A stretch of 64,000 nt of DNA from an uncultured Dysgonomonas sp. (GCA_900556485.1 USOX01000010.1:37194-101193); one strand, 5' to 3'. Positions 33,732-43,769 are shown, counted from the first letter of the stretch. The notes: generated by a model not told the origin, from the sequence alone. A program made the numbers and translations.

Positions 33732-35051
33732 TTATATACCAATACCGAAATAGTCGAATCCGGCCTCATTCATCTCTTGCTTATTGTAGATATTTCTACC
33801 ATCAAATACAACAGGGGTATTCATTGTTTTCTTGATAACCTCCCATGTTGGCAGACGGAATTCGTTCCATTCTGTTACCATTAATATTGCATCAGCGTTA
33901 AGGGTTGCATCATAGATATCTTTTGCATATACAACAGAGTCATCCAAATGATGTTTCTTAGCTTCTTCCATTGCAACTGGATCATATACTCTTACTTTTG
34001 CGCCGGCTTTCAATACTTTTTCTATTAATACTAAAGCTGGAGCCTCACGCATATCGTCAGTCTTAGGTTTGAAAGCTAACCCCCATACAGCAATAGTTTT
34101 ACCTTTAATATCTCCATTGTAATATTTCATTAGCTTATCGAACAGGATGTTTTTTTGACGCTCGTTTACATTTTCTACGGCCTCAAGTATTTCCATATTA
34201 TATCCCAGATTCTTAGCTGTTTTTATGATGGCTTTCACATCTTTTGGAAAACAACTACCCCCATATCCACAACCGGCATATAGAAATTTGGAACCAATAC
34301 GGGCATCCGATCCAATACCTTTACGTACCATATTCACATCAGCTCCTACTATCTCACACATATTTGCTATATCGTTCATAAAGCTGATACGGGTAGCAAG
34401 CATAGCATTAGCAGCATATTTAATCATTTCGGCAGATGGAATATCTGTGTAAATAATGCGATAATTGTTAAGAGTAAATGGTTTGTATAATCTTTCCATC
34501 ATTTTACGAGCTTCGTCAGATTCCACACCTACTACAACGCGGTCCGGTTGCATAAAGTCCGTAATTGCAGCTCCCTCTTTCAAAAATTCAGGATTAGAAG
34601 CTACATCAAATTTCAAGTCTGAAAGACCTCGTTTATCAAGTTCGTCCTGAATGGTTTGCTTTACTAATTTTGCTGTGCCTACAGGTACAGTACTTTTAGT
34701 AACAATTACCATATATTTATTTAAATGTTGCCCAACAGTGCGAGCTACTTCAAGTACATATTTCAGGTCGGCACTACCGTCTTCTCCCGGAGGTGTCCCT
34801 ACGGCAGAAAATACTATATCGACATTGTTTAGTATTGAACTTAAATCTGTAGTGAAATGTAAGCGTCCGGCTTTGTGGTTGCGTTCTACCATTTCATCCA
34901 GTCCTGGCTCAAAAATAGGGATAATGCCATTCTTAAGGTTATCTATTTTGTTTTGGTCTATGTCGACACAATATACATCTGTTCCCATTTCAGCAAAACA
35001 GGTTCCAGTGACAAGACCTACATAACCTGTACCAACGATAGCTATTTTCAT
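33732..35051 (-). CDS. ugd: UDP-glucose 6-dehydrogenase
   Basis: 439 residues. The NAD-binding fold starts MKIAIVGTGYVGLVTGTCFAEMG. The catalytic Cys is in YGGSCFPKDVKA, and the central dimer helix and C-terminal UDP-binding domain (VWGLAFKPKTDDMREAPA, KVRVYDPVAM) are intact. The enzyme oxidises UDP-glucose to UDP-glucuronate for capsule or exopolysaccharide synthesis. It is transcribed alone, with a strong terminator; no other polysaccharide genes are adjacent. It is divergent from purL. Confidence 0.96.
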   Translation of the reverse strand: MKIAIVGTGYVGLVTGTCFAEMGTDVYCVDIDQNKIDNLKNGIIPIFEPGLDEMVERNHKAGRLHFTTDLSSILNNVDIVFSAVGTPPGEDGSADLKYVLEVARTVGQHLNKYMVIVTKSTVPVGTAKLVKQTIQDELDKRGLSDLKFDVASNPEFLKEGAAITDFMQPDRVVVGVESDEARKMMERLYKPFTLNNYRIIYTDIPSAEMIKYAANAMLATRISFMNDIANMCEIVGADVNMVRKGIGSDARIGSKFLYAGCGYGGSCFPKDVKAIIKTAKNLGYNMEILEAVENVNERQKNILFDKLMKYYNGDIKGKTIAVWGLAFKPKTDDMREAPALVLIEKVLKAGAKVRVYDPVAMEEAKKHHLDDSVVYAKDIYDATLNADAILMVTEWNEFRLPTWEVIKKTMNTPVVFDGRNIYNKQEMNEAGFDYFGIGI

Positions 35052-35184
35052 CTAAAAAATTCGTTATAATGATTAATTTGTAAATGTTTGTTTTTGCAGC
35101 ACAAAGTTAATATTATTCTTCTAAAGCGCCTAATATAAAAGGTTATAAGTTGTTGGTCTGAATAATGTAAAACCTTGTTATATT

Positions 35185-35218
35185 TTTGGAGAATATTGAG
35201 TAGTTTTCACTATCTTTG
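35185..35218 (+). promoter_or_regulatory. Promoter of purL
   Basis: TTTG at 35185-35188 and TATCTTTG at 35211-35218, 22 bases apart (one more than typical). Transcription would start near 35225, about 33 bases before the ATG. Confidence 0.65.
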
Positions 35219-35257
35219 TGTGCCTAAAAAGGTCAATCACTAATTAGAAATAATAAT

Positions 35258-38200
35258 ATGATTTCTTTCTTTCAAACTCCTTCAAAGAACATTATTGCTG
35301 TTCAAACAAACAAAACACTCAATGACGATTTTATTCAACGCCTGATATGGGCATTTAGTGGAGCTACACTGCTTGAAATGGATAAAATTTCAGGCTTTTT
35401 TGTTGGTCCTCGTCGCGAAATGATTACGCCATGGAGTACAAATGCTGTTGAGATTACCCAAAATATGGGTATTGATGGTATTATACGTATCGAAGAATTT
35501 TTCCCTGTAGGTAGTAATGATGCGGAACATGATTCGATGCTTCAACGTATTTATGATGGGTTGAATCAGGATGTTTTTACAATAGACAGAACACCTGCTC
35601 CTATTATCGAAATAGAAGATATTGAAGCATATAATATTCAGGAAGGATTGGCCTTAAGTGAAGATGAAATCGAATATTTAAATAATGTAAGCCAACGATT
35701 AGGACGGAAGCTTACAGATAGCGAAGTATTTGGATTCTCTCAGGTAAATTCGGAACATTGCCGTCATAAAATATTTGGTGGAGTATTTATAATTGATGGA
35801 GAAGAGAAAGAAAGCTCTTTGTTCAATCTTATAAAGAAAACATCGAAAGTAAATCCAAATAAATTAGTATCTGCTTATAAGGATAACGTAGCATTTAATG
35901 CTGGTCCCGAAATAGAACAATTTGCTCCTGTAGATGGAGATAAACCAAGCTTTTTTGAGGTGAAACCTATTAAATCTGTTATCTCGCTGAAAGCAGAAAC
36001 ACATAATTTTCCTACTACTGTTGAGCCATTTAATGGTGCAGCAACAGGATCGGGTGGTGAAATACGTGATCGTTTGGGTGGAGGTAAAGCTTCTTTGCCG
36101 ATTGCAGGAACGGCTGTATATATGACTTCTTATCCAAGAACAAAAGCCGGAAGGCCTTGGGAAGAAACAATGCCGGAAAGACCTTGGTTGTATCAAACGC
36201 CGGAAGAGATTTTGATAAAAGCATCAAATGGAGCTTCTACTTTTGGAAACCATTTTGGGCAACCTCTTATCTGTGGATCATTACTTACTTTTGAGCATGA
36301 AGAGAATCGGAAGAAATTCGCTTTCGATAAGGTGATTATGCTTGCCGGAGGTGTAGGCTATGCAAATAAGCGGGATGCACTGAAAGGTGATCCTAAACCG
36401 GGAGAGAAAGTGGTAGTTCTAGGAGGTGATAACTATCGTATCGGAATGGGAGGTGGAGCAGTTTCTTCTGTTGATACAGGTCAATATTCCAGTGGTATAG
36501 AATTGAATGCTGTACAGCGTTCGAATCCTGAAATGCAAAAACGTACAGCAAACGTTATTCGTGCGTTTGCAGAATCAGAAGATAATCCAATCGTTTCTAT
36601 TCATGACCATGGTGCAGGAGGACATCTTAACTGTCTTTCGGAATTAGTGGAAGCTACAGGTGGAAAGATAGATATGTCTAAACTGCCTATTGGTGATCCT
36701 ACACTCTCTGCAAAGGAAATAGTAGGAAATGAAAGTCAGGAACGTATGGGCTTGTTGATTCCGGAAGAGGTAGTTGATAAGATGAAGCGAATTGCAGATC
36801 GTGAATGTTCGCCAATGTATGTCGTAGGAGAGACTACCGATGATATGAAGTTTGTATTTGAGCAAGCTGATGGTAAACGCCCGATTGATTTAAAACTGGA
36901 AGACTTTTTCGGTAAGGCTCCACAAACAGTAATGCGTGATGAGACGATAGAAGAAGCTTATACAAATCCGGAATATGATTTAGCTAAATTAGAAGATTAC
37001 ATAAAGAATGTACTCCAACTGGAAGCTGTTGCATGTAAGGACTGGTTGACAAATAAAGTTGATCGTTCGGTAACAGGTAAGGTTGCCCGTCAACAGACAC
37101 AAGGCGAAATTCAATTGCCTTTAAGTGACTTAGGAGCCGTTGCTCTGGATTATAAAGGAAAGGTTGGTATTGCCACTTCGATTGGTCATGCACCACAAGC
37201 TGCGATGGTAGATCCTGCTGCAGGTTCGATATTGGCGATAGCAGAAGCATTGACAAACATTATATTTGCTCCTATCGAAGATGGGTTGAAAGGTATTTCT
37301 TTGAGTGCAAACTGGATGTGGCCATGTAAGAATCCGGGTGAGGATGCTCGCTTGTATAAGGCAGTTGAAGCATGTTCTGATTTTGCATGTGAATTAGGAA
37401 TAAATATTCCTACAGGTAAGGATTCATTATCGATGACACAAAAATATGGAGATGAAAAAGTTTATTCTCCCGGTACTGTGATTATTTCCGCAGCCGGAGA
37501 AGTGAAGAATATCCGTAAGATTGTATCTCCGGTATTGGCTTATATAAAAGGAACTTACCTTTATTATATAGATTTCTCTTTCGATACTTTCAAGCTGGGA
37601 GGTTCAGCTTTTGCTCAGACTATGAGTAAGCTTGGAGAAGAGGCTCCTACAGTGAAAGATTCGGAATATTTCAAAAATGCTTTTACTGCAGTACAAGAGC
37701 TAGTCGACAGAGGATTGATTCTTGCAGGGCATGATGTTTCGGCAGGAGGGCTTGTTACATCAATGCTTGAGATGTGTTTTGCTAACCCTCAAGGTGGATT
37801 GGAAGCTCGTTTAGATAAATTGCATCATACAGACTTGATAAAAGTATTATTCTCTGAAAATCCGGGTATACTTATTCAAGTGAAACATCATCATTTGGTA
37901 GAAAAAATACTGGATGATTATGGTATTGGATTTGCTATTGTTGCACGTCCTATTGAAGAACGAAAGCTTGTTATTCAGAAAGATGCTTTTGTCCAAGAAT
38001 TTAATATAGATGAATTAAGGGATGTGTGGTTTGAGCCATCATATTTATTAGATAAGAAGCAGAGTACAGAAAAATTAGCTGCTGACCGCTTCGATAATTA
38101 TAAGAAGCAACCATTACAATTTAAGTTTAATCCTTCTTTTTCAGGCCGATTTGCTCAATATGGAATTGACCCGAACAGAAAAGAAAGTACAGGCATAAAA

Positions 38201-38947
38201 GCTGCTATAATCCGTGAGAAAGGAACAAATGGAGAACGCGAAATGGCTTATTCTCTATACTTGGCAGGCTTTGATGTGAAAGATGTACATATGACGGATT
38301 TAGCATCGGGACGCGAAACATTGGAGGATATAAATCTGATTGTCTTCTGTGGAGGATTCTCTAATTCGGATGTGTTAGGTTCTGCTAAAGGCTGGGCAGG
38401 AAGCTTTATGTATAATGAGAAGGCCAAAGAAACATTGCGTAAATATTACCAACGCGAAGATACTCTGAGTCTTGGTGTATGTAATGGATGTCAGCTGATG
38501 ATGGAGCTTGGATTTGTATATCCTGAGCATGATGATAAACCAAAGATGGAATTCAATGCTTCACATAAATTCGAATCAACTTATGTTAGTGTGGAGGTTC
38601 CTCAGAATAAATCGGTAATGTTTGGCTCTTTATCAGGTAGCAAGATTGGTATCTGGGTAGCTCATGGTGAAGGCCGTTTCTCAATGCCAAAAGACGAGTC
38701 TGAATATAATGTTGTAGCTAAATATATCTATAGCGAATATCCGGGTAATCCGAATGGTTCGGATTATGATATTGCCGGAGTTGTATCTAAAGATGGGCGT
38801 CATCTGGCGATAATGCCTCACTTAGAGCGTGCATTGTTCCCTTGGCAATGTGCTTATCATCCGTTCGAGCATCGAAAAGATGATTTTACGCCTTGGATGG
38901 AAGCTTTTGTGAATGCAAGAGAATGGGTTAAGAATGTGAAAAAGTAA
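35258..38947 (+). CDS. purL: Phosphoribosylformylglycinamidine synthase, single-chain form
   Basis: 1,229 residues, the long single-chain PurL. The synthetase part shows HCRHKIFGG, LKAETHNFPTTVEPFNGAATGSGGEIRDRLGGG and SIHDHGAGG. The C-terminal glutamine amidotransferase has the nucleophile Cys in LGVCNGCQLMMELG and the His/Glu pair in LERALFPWQCAYHPFEHRKD. The enzyme makes FGAM from FGAR, glutamine and ATP in the fourth step of purine synthesis. No PurS/PurQ genes are needed. It has its own promoter and terminator; no purine riboswitch is visible in the 206-base leader. Confidence 0.97.
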   Translation: MISFFQTPSKNIIAVQTNKTLNDDFIQRLIWAFSGATLLEMDKISGFFVGPRREMITPWSTNAVEITQNMGIDGIIRIEEFFPVGSNDAEHDSMLQRIYDGLNQDVFTIDRTPAPIIEIEDIEAYNIQEGLALSEDEIEYLNNVSQRLGRKLTDSEVFGFSQVNSEHCRHKIFGGVFIIDGEEKESSLFNLIKKTSKVNPNKLVSAYKDNVAFNAGPEIEQFAPVDGDKPSFFEVKPIKSVISLKAETHNFPTTVEPFNGAATGSGGEIRDRLGGGKASLPIAGTAVYMTSYPRTKAGRPWEETMPERPWLYQTPEEILIKASNGASTFGNHFGQPLICGSLLTFEHEENRKKFAFDKVIMLAGGVGYANKRDALKGDPKPGEKVVVLGGDNYRIGMGGGAVSSVDTGQYSSGIELNAVQRSNPEMQKRTANVIRAFAESEDNPIVSIHDHGAGGHLNCLSELVEATGGKIDMSKLPIGDPTLSAKEIVGNESQERMGLLIPEEVVDKMKRIADRECSPMYVVGETTDDMKFVFEQADGKRPIDLKLEDFFGKAPQTVMRDETIEEAYTNPEYDLAKLEDYIKNVLQLEAVACKDWLTNKVDRSVTGKVARQQTQGEIQLPLSDLGAVALDYKGKVGIATSIGHAPQAAMVDPAAGSILAIAEALTNIIFAPIEDGLKGISLSANWMWPCKNPGEDARLYKAVEACSDFACELGINIPTGKDSLSMTQKYGDEKVYSPGTVIISAAGEVKNIRKIVSPVLAYIKGTYLYYIDFSFDTFKLGGSAFAQTMSKLGEEAPTVKDSEYFKNAFTAVQELVDRGLILAGHDVSAGGLVTSMLEMCFANPQGGLEARLDKLHHTDLIKVLFSENPGILIQVKHHHLVEKILDDYGIGFAIVARPIEERKLVIQKDAFVQEFNIDELRDVWFEPSYLLDKKQSTEKLAADRFDNYKKQPLQFKFNPSFSGRFAQYGIDPNRKESTGIKAAIIREKGTNGEREMAYSLYLAGFDVKDVHMTDLASGRETLEDINLIVFCGGFSNSDVLGSAKGWAGSFMYNEKAKETLRKYYQREDTLSLGVCNGCQLMMELGFVYPEHDDKPKMEFNASHKFESTYVSVEVPQNKSVMFGSLSGSKIGIWVAHGEGRFSMPKDESEYNVVAKYIYSEYPGNPNGSDYDIAGVVSKDGRHLAIMPHLERALFPWQCAYHPFEHRKDDFTPWMEAFVNAREWVKNVKK

Positions 38948-38965
38948 ATTTTATTGAATAAATAA

Positions 38966-39000
38966 GAGGGCACAGGTTTATAACTTGTGCCTTTGTTTTT
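38966..39000 (+). terminator. Terminator after purL
   Basis: GGCACA (38969-38974) pairs with TGTGCC (38986-38991), extended by G-U and G-C pairs, followed by TTTGTTTTTTG. Confidence 0.7.
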
Positions 39001-39057
39001 TGATTCGGTAAAAATAAAAGATAACTTTGCATTTGTTTAATCAAAAAATAGATTGGT

Positions 39058-39912
39058 ATGATAGATGCGCTTCTGAGGCTTCAACAGACAATTTATGATT
39101 ATCATAATGATGATGAATATCCTTATTCATTGAGTTATTCACCAAAAGTCTCTTTCTTTCCGGTAGGAGATCTAGTGGGTATTAAATATCATGGGCCCGG
39201 TTACGAGGATGATCCTTCGATGAAGATAGAAGAGTTTGACGAAGGTTATAATTTTGGCTTTTGTGCCCTGCTTGATTTTCTTACCAATCAGGAATATGCC
39301 AATAAAGTAATATCGCTCGTTTTTGATAGCTTTGATGAGGGTGCAAATGGTGTTAACGAATGGTGCTTCGAAAGATTAACAGAATCGGAGGTAGTTTTTC
39401 CTAATCTGGAAGAACTTAAAATTCGTTTAACCGACTTGGGAGACCATAATATAAGTGCAATAAATTATCTGGAAGAAGATGGCACGATTGCTAAGCTGGT
39501 GAAAAAAATGCCAAACTTGAAAAGACTGGTAGTTCCTGCTGCTCCTGACAGTTCGTTTTTTGATTTTGAACATACAGAGTTACAAAGCATGGTTGTTCAG
39601 GCAGGTAGTGATACTCAGGACTTTTTAGGAAATTTAGCTAAGAGTGATAAGTTTCCTGCATTATATTCGTTGGATTATGCAGAGCCTTTGGATCAGTTTA
39701 ATGATTTAGGGGAAGAAGATTATACTTCGGTTGAGACTTTTAAGGAACTGTTTGCATCAAAAGCTTTCTCTCATCAGCATTTTCATTTTAAGCTGCGTAA
39801 TTCGATTCTTACAGAAGAACAATTATTCGACATTCAGAAAACAAATACTAAAGTTCAATTTTTATATATTAATTCACAGGCTGGCAAATATGTCAACCAT
39901 ATGATGAAATAG
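39058..39912 (+). CDS. STM4015-like / leucine-rich-repeat-like protein
   Basis: 284 residues, cytoplasmic, acidic. The middle contains irregular strand-helix repeats such as FPNLEELKIRLTDLGDHNI and KMPNLKRLVVPAAP, which resemble the leucine-rich repeats of the STM4015 family. I have no firm family match. It begins a five-gene plus-strand group with two thioesterases, a lipoprotein and a phosphatase, but no functional link is apparent. Confidence 0.5.
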   Translation: MIDALLRLQQTIYDYHNDDEYPYSLSYSPKVSFFPVGDLVGIKYHGPGYEDDPSMKIEEFDEGYNFGFCALLDFLTNQEYANKVISLVFDSFDEGANGVNEWCFERLTESEVVFPNLEELKIRLTDLGDHNISAINYLEEDGTIAKLVKKMPNLKRLVVPAAPDSSFFDFEHTELQSMVVQAGSDTQDFLGNLAKSDKFPALYSLDYAEPLDQFNDLGEEDYTSVETFKELFASKAFSHQHFHFKLRNSILTEEQLFDIQKTNTKVQFLYINSQAGKYVNHMMK

Positions 39913-39914
39913 TT

Positions 39915-40322
39915 ATGAATAAATATCCTTTATACGAGCATAATATGAAAGTGCGTGACTATGAATGTGATGCACAAGGTATAGTGAATAATGCTAATTA
40001 TCAACATTATTACGAAGTTGCCCGTCATGAATTCCTGGAGCGTCATGGGCTGAATTTTTTTGAACTTCATCAGCAAGGAATTGATGCTGTGGTAGTAGGG
40101 GTTACTATTCGTTACAGCCATTCGTTGAGAGGCGGAAATGACTTTATCTGTACGGTAGACTCTATGGAAAAAGAAGGTGCCCGTTATATTTTTCATCAGA
40201 AAATTATACGTTGGAGAGATAATAAAGTTTGTTCTACGGCAAAAATAGAGGTTGCCTGTATGGAAAATGGTAAGGTAGGGCGACCTAACTTATTTGATAA
40301 GGCGTTTGCGCTTTATATCTGA
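39915..40322 (+). CDS. Acyl-CoA thioesterase, 4HBT/YbgC-like (copy 1)
   Basis: 135 residues with a hotdog fold. The N-terminus YEHNMKVRDYECDAQGIVNNANYQHYYEVARHEFL carries the family motif with Asp followed by G-x-V-N-x-x-Y. It resembles YbgC-type thioesterases that act on short acyl-CoA or acyl-ACP. A second copy lies at 40775 with about half of the residues identical, so the two arose by duplication with a lipoprotein gene now between them. It starts two bases after the previous gene and touches the next one. Confidence 0.9.
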   Translation: MNKYPLYEHNMKVRDYECDAQGIVNNANYQHYYEVARHEFLERHGLNFFELHQQGIDAVVVGVTIRYSHSLRGGNDFICTVDSMEKEGARYIFHQKIIRWRDNKVCSTAKIEVACMENGKVGRPNLFDKAFALYI

Positions 40323-40771
40323 TGAGGTATTACTCTTTGCCTGTCCTTTTGATCTTAATACTGTTTGCGTGCTGCGGTAATAAAAAGGTAGAAAGTGTGG
40401 CTGTTGAGGAAATCTCATTGTCTGTAATGAATTCCGTTATTGAACAGGAGGAGTCAAAAGAAAAGTCGGATGTTATTCCGATGAAGGAAGGCCGCAAATT
40501 GCGTTACCTGTTTTCGTCCAATGGCGGATTAGTCGGCTATTTTGATGATGGTACGGTTGCTGCTTGTCCGAGGTGTGATTTGCTGGATGTAAATGTTGAG
40601 GCATTATATCGATCGGACGTTTGGAGGACTTATATTATTGAATCTGACGGTGCTCTATTGATTGATGGGGAAATGAAAGAGTATCCTGTTATTATGGAAG
40701 AAAGAGGTTATCAGGAATGGGTTATGATAGATTATAAATGGATTGTTGAACCAGAAATATATAAGGAATAA
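40322..40771 (+). CDS. Lipoprotein between the thioesterase copies
   Basis: 149 residues. The signal peptide ends at a lipobox LFACCG (Cys about residue 17). The mature part contains SNGGLVGYFDDGTVAACPRCDLLDVNVEALYRSD, in which CPRCD is a lone CxxC. I do not recognise the family. The frame overlaps the end of the first thioesterase by one base (TGATG) and ends three bases before the second, so all are one transcript. Confidence 0.7.
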   Translation: MRYYSLPVLLILILFACCGNKKVESVAVEEISLSVMNSVIEQEESKEKSDVIPMKEGRKLRYLFSSNGGLVGYFDDGTVAACPRCDLLDVNVEALYRSDVWRTYIIESDGALLIDGEMKEYPVIMEERGYQEWVMIDYKWIVEPEIYKE

Positions 40772-40774
40772 GTC

Positions 40775-41182
40775 ATGGCTTTAACTTACGAATATAAAAT
40801 GAAAGTGCGTGACTATGAATGTGATGGACAAGGAGTAGTTAATAATGCTAATTATTTGCATTACTTTGAAGCCACGCGTCACGAACTGATGGAAAAGTGT
40901 GGATTGCGTTTGCGGGACTTAACTGAGGCTAATATAATTCCGGTTGTTCGCAATGCTAATATTAATTATCGGAACTCGCTTCGGGGATCGGAGGAATTTA
41001 TTAGTACAGTTGATATAGAGCGGAAGGGAATTCGTTATTATTTTATGCAAAAGATAACACGCATTCCGGATAATACCTTGTGTGCCGATGCAATAATTGA
41101 GGTTGCATGCCTGATAAATGGCAAAGTTGGTGCTCCAGATATTTTTGATAAAGCGTTTGCCGATTACCTTACTTGGAAATAG
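40775..41182 (+). CDS. Acyl-CoA thioesterase, 4HBT/YbgC-like (copy 2)
   Basis: 135 residues. KMKVRDYECDGQGVVNNANYLHYFEATRHELMEKCG is a close match to the first copy at 39915, including all residues of the Asp/G-x-V-N-x-x-Y motif. The C-terminus (IIEVACLINGKVGAPDIFDKAFADYL) also aligns with copy 1. Both proteins should be active hotdog thioesterases with different acyl preferences or one redundant. It precedes the phosphatase gene by four bases. Confidence 0.9.
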   Translation: MALTYEYKMKVRDYECDGQGVVNNANYLHYFEATRHELMEKCGLRLRDLTEANIIPVVRNANINYRNSLRGSEEFISTVDIERKGIRYYFMQKITRIPDNTLCADAIIEVACLINGKVGAPDIFDKAFADYLTWK

Positions 41183-41186
41183 AAAA

Positions 41187-41894
41187 ATGAATAAAATTAC
41201 TTTTTATATTGCCCGTCATGGCAAAACAATGATGAATGCCTTGGACAAGGTGCAAGGTTGGTGCGATTCTCCGCTTACTAAGGAGGGAATAGATGTTGCC
41301 CGTTATCTGGGATATGCTTTTAGTGATCTGAATTTTCGTACTGCGTATTGCAGCGATTTACGTCGTACACGTCAGACTGTTCAAATTGTATTGGGTGCAA
41401 GCGGGCAAGAGGAAGTTCCTGTTATTGAATTAGCAGGTCTGAGAGAGGCTTGCTTTGGTAGTTTCGAAGCTGGATTTAATCATGTAATGTGGAATAATGC
41501 TGCGCTTTATCTGCATTTTAAATCTGTAGAAAATATGCTTAAGGCTATTCTTGAGAAAAAGATTAGTTATGCCGATGTTTTGGATGCAGTGAAAGAACTG
41601 GATACAATGGGCATGGCTGAAAGTTTTGCTCAGCTTGAAGCTCGTACTCAGGAAAGTTTGAAGGAGATCGCAGAAAATGAAGTGCAGTATGGTGACGGGA
41701 ATATTCTAATCATATCTCATGGTATGAGTATTTTGGGTATGTTGCTGACTCTTGGTGGAGATAAATTGTTTACTAAACCATTGGATAATGCTGATGTATG
41801 TAAGGTTATATATCAGGATGGGCAATTCACAGTAGAATCGATGGCTGATTCAAGTTATGTAGAAAAAGGAAGACTTATTGCTGCCAAAATATAA
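41187..41894 (+). CDS. Histidine phosphatase family protein
   Basis: 235 residues from the ATG at 41187 (an upstream TTG/ATG-type extension to 41118 overlaps the thioesterase gene). The phosphohistidine motif is IARHGKTMMN (R-H-G), followed by YCSDLRRTRQT, the acid/base Glu in GLREACFGSFEA, and the second His in LIISHGMSILG. These define the phosphoglycerate-mutase-like branch of small-molecule phosphatases. The substrate is unknown. Confidence 0.9.
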   Translation: MNKITFYIARHGKTMMNALDKVQGWCDSPLTKEGIDVARYLGYAFSDLNFRTAYCSDLRRTRQTVQIVLGASGQEEVPVIELAGLREACFGSFEAGFNHVMWNNAALYLHFKSVENMLKAILEKKISYADVLDAVKELDTMGMAESFAQLEARTQESLKEIAENEVQYGDGNILIISHGMSILGMLLTLGGDKLFTKPLDNADVCKVIYQDGQFTVESMADSSYVEKGRLIAAKI

Positions 41895-41909
41895 AGGAAT
41901 TAAGATTTT

Positions 41910-42395
41910 TTGATGTATATAAAAAAGATACTACTTATTTTATTATTTACTGTTCTTGCTTCTTGTGAAACGAGTGAAGAAGGTATAATAAAAGGAAAAG
42001 TAGTAAAAGTGGCTGACGGAGATACGATAACTATAGTAACTGAGGAGGGAGAAAAGGTAAAAATACGTCTGGAAGGAATTGATGCTCCTGAAAAAGGACA
42101 GGATTTTAGTCAGAAATCACGGCAATTCCTGAATGATCTGTGTTATGGGAAAGATGTCAGAGTAAAAGACAAGGGTAAAGACAAATACGGACGTACTTTG
42201 GGAGTAGTTTATATTGATGATTTGAATATAAATGAAGAAATGGTTCGTAATGGTTTAGCCTGGTATTACAGCTATTTTGTAGAAGATGCCCGTTTGGACT
42301 CATTAGAGAAGCAGGCTCAAAAAGAAAGGCTGAATATATGGAGTATGAAAGACCCTATTCATCCTCACGATTTTAGAAAAAATAAGAGAAAATAA
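41910..42395 (+). CDS. Thermonuclease-like lipoprotein (SNase domain)
   Basis: 161 residues with a lipoprotein signal (LASC near residue 19). The SNase fold is complete, with Ca-binding and catalytic residues VADGDTI, IRLEGIDAPEKGQ (R, D and E) and YGRTLGVVYI (R). The enzyme likely degrades DNA and RNA outside the cytoplasm. It starts 15 bases after the phosphatase gene. Confidence 0.9.
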   Translation: MMYIKKILLILLFTVLASCETSEEGIIKGKVVKVADGDTITIVTEEGEKVKIRLEGIDAPEKGQDFSQKSRQFLNDLCYGKDVRVKDKGKDKYGRTLGVVYIDDLNINEEMVRNGLAWYYSYFVEDARLDSLEKQAQKERLNIWSMKDPIHPHDFRKNKRK

Positions 42396-42401
42396 ATAGA
42401 A

Positions 42402-42857
42402 TTACTCTTTTAGTAGTTTGTCTAGAAATTCATCAAATTCGCGATCGAATTTTTCCATCAGGTCATTATCGAACTTTACAATAGAGTCTTCGTTGATAAG
42501 CAAAAGTTCATCTATAACAGAGAATGTTTCGTCTGAGTAGTTTACTGAGAAAGGCTTATATAGATCGAGAGAATTAAATTTATCCTCCTCATCCAGATTT
42601 TGGGTGACATCTCTTAAAACAGAAATAACTTCTTCGTCGCTCAATTCATCAACTTTGTCTACCCAGTTGAATATGACTATTTCGGCTATTTTGTTTTCTT
42701 CATCGTCATAGAAGGCTACTTCTCCACTTTCTTTATCTACAGTAATAAATATATCAGTTAATGAACTACCAGTGTATTCATTAGCCAAGGCATCTATTGC
42801 ATTCAAGAAAGTGTCTTTTATCAAGATGGAAGTATCTCTGTTTGCTCCTGTTCCCAT
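42402..42857 (-). CDS. Acidic cytoplasmic protein of unknown function
   Basis: 151 residues, rich in Asp and Glu (ELSDEEVISVLRDVTQNLDEEDKFNSLDL). No signal, membrane segment or known motif. It converges with the nuclease gene (six-base gap) and lies 93 bases from cysE. Its amphipathic helices and charge suggest a protein-protein or regulatory role, but this is not supported by any match. Confidence 0.65.
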   Translation of the reverse strand: MGTGANRDTSILIKDTFLNAIDALANEYTGSSLTDIFITVDKESGEVAFYDDEENKIAEIVIFNWVDKVDELSDEEVISVLRDVTQNLDEEDKFNSLDLYKPFSVNYSDETFSVIDELLLINEDSIVKFDNDLMEKFDREFDEFLDKLLKE

Positions 42858-42950
42858 ATTCAGATTATTATTCTACGAAAGTAGTAAATAATTATGAATT
42901 ATAAGTTATAAATTATTAGTTAACAGTTTATAGAGACTTCTTAAGGTGAT

Positions 42951-43769
42951 TTATATATTGAAGTCGATAATGTGTTCTCCGGAGTTTAATGTGTTATGTA
43001 TTCTTATTTCAGAGTTTTGTTGAACTAGAGAATATGGAACTACACTTTTTGTAAGCCATGCATTTCCTCCTATGGTAGAATCGTGACCCACTACGGTTTT
43101 GCCTCCCAGTATTGTAGCTCCGGCATAGATTACAACATTGTCCTCAATTGTCGGATGTCTTTTTTCATTAGCAAGGCTTTTGGTAACAAATAATGCCCCT
43201 AAAGTTACTCCCTGGTATATTTTTACATTATCGCCAATTATTGTAGTTTCGCCTATTACAATTCCGGTGCCATGATCGATATAGAAAGCATTTCCTATTT
43301 GTGCTCCGGGATTGATATCTACTCCGACTTTCGAATGCGCGTATTCTGAGAATAAACGAGGTATTATCGGCGTCTTCATGTTATAGAATTCGTGAGAAAT
43401 GCGGTATACGACTTGTGCGAAAAATCCGGGATATGTAAGTATAACTTCTTCTATTGACTTAGCAGCTGGATCGTTTTCGTAATATACCGAAGCTTCTTCG
43501 TATAACTTGTCTTGTAGTTGAGGCAACTTGGCAATAAAACTATCTACCATTTTTTCGGCTTGTTGGCGGTCGAGCAGAGCAGATATGTTTTCGACCAAAA
43601 CTGAATAGAAATAGTAGAGTTTCTTTTCTCGCGACTTTTCCTGATCACATATAGGGAAGAGTACACGGTGGATTAAAGTATTTAATGCGTCTTCCAACTC
43701 AATCCTGTTAATTGGTAGATGTTTTGACTCTGCTCTCAGTTTATTTGCTATTTCATATATATTTGTCAT
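42951..43769 (-). CDS. cysE: Serine O-acetyltransferase
   Basis: 272 residues. An N-terminal helical domain is followed by the left-handed beta-helix with the catalytic His pair: VGVDINPGAQIGNAFYIDHGTGIVIGETTIIGDNVKIYQGVTLGAL. The DH and GE-T motifs are diagnostic of CysE. It makes O-acetylserine for cysteine synthesis. It may be regulated by cysteine feedback at the C-terminus, which ends HNTLNSGEHIIDFNI. It is transcribed away from gdhA. Confidence 0.95.
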   Translation of the reverse strand: MTNIYEIANKLRAESKHLPINRIELEDALNTLIHRVLFPICDQEKSREKKLYYFYSVLVENISALLDRQQAEKMVDSFIAKLPQLQDKLYEEASVYYENDPAAKSIEEVILTYPGFFAQVVYRISHEFYNMKTPIIPRLFSEYAHSKVGVDINPGAQIGNAFYIDHGTGIVIGETTIIGDNVKIYQGVTLGALFVTKSLANEKRHPTIEDNVVIYAGATILGGKTVVGHDSTIGGNAWLTKSVVPYSLVQQNSEIRIHNTLNSGEHIIDFNI

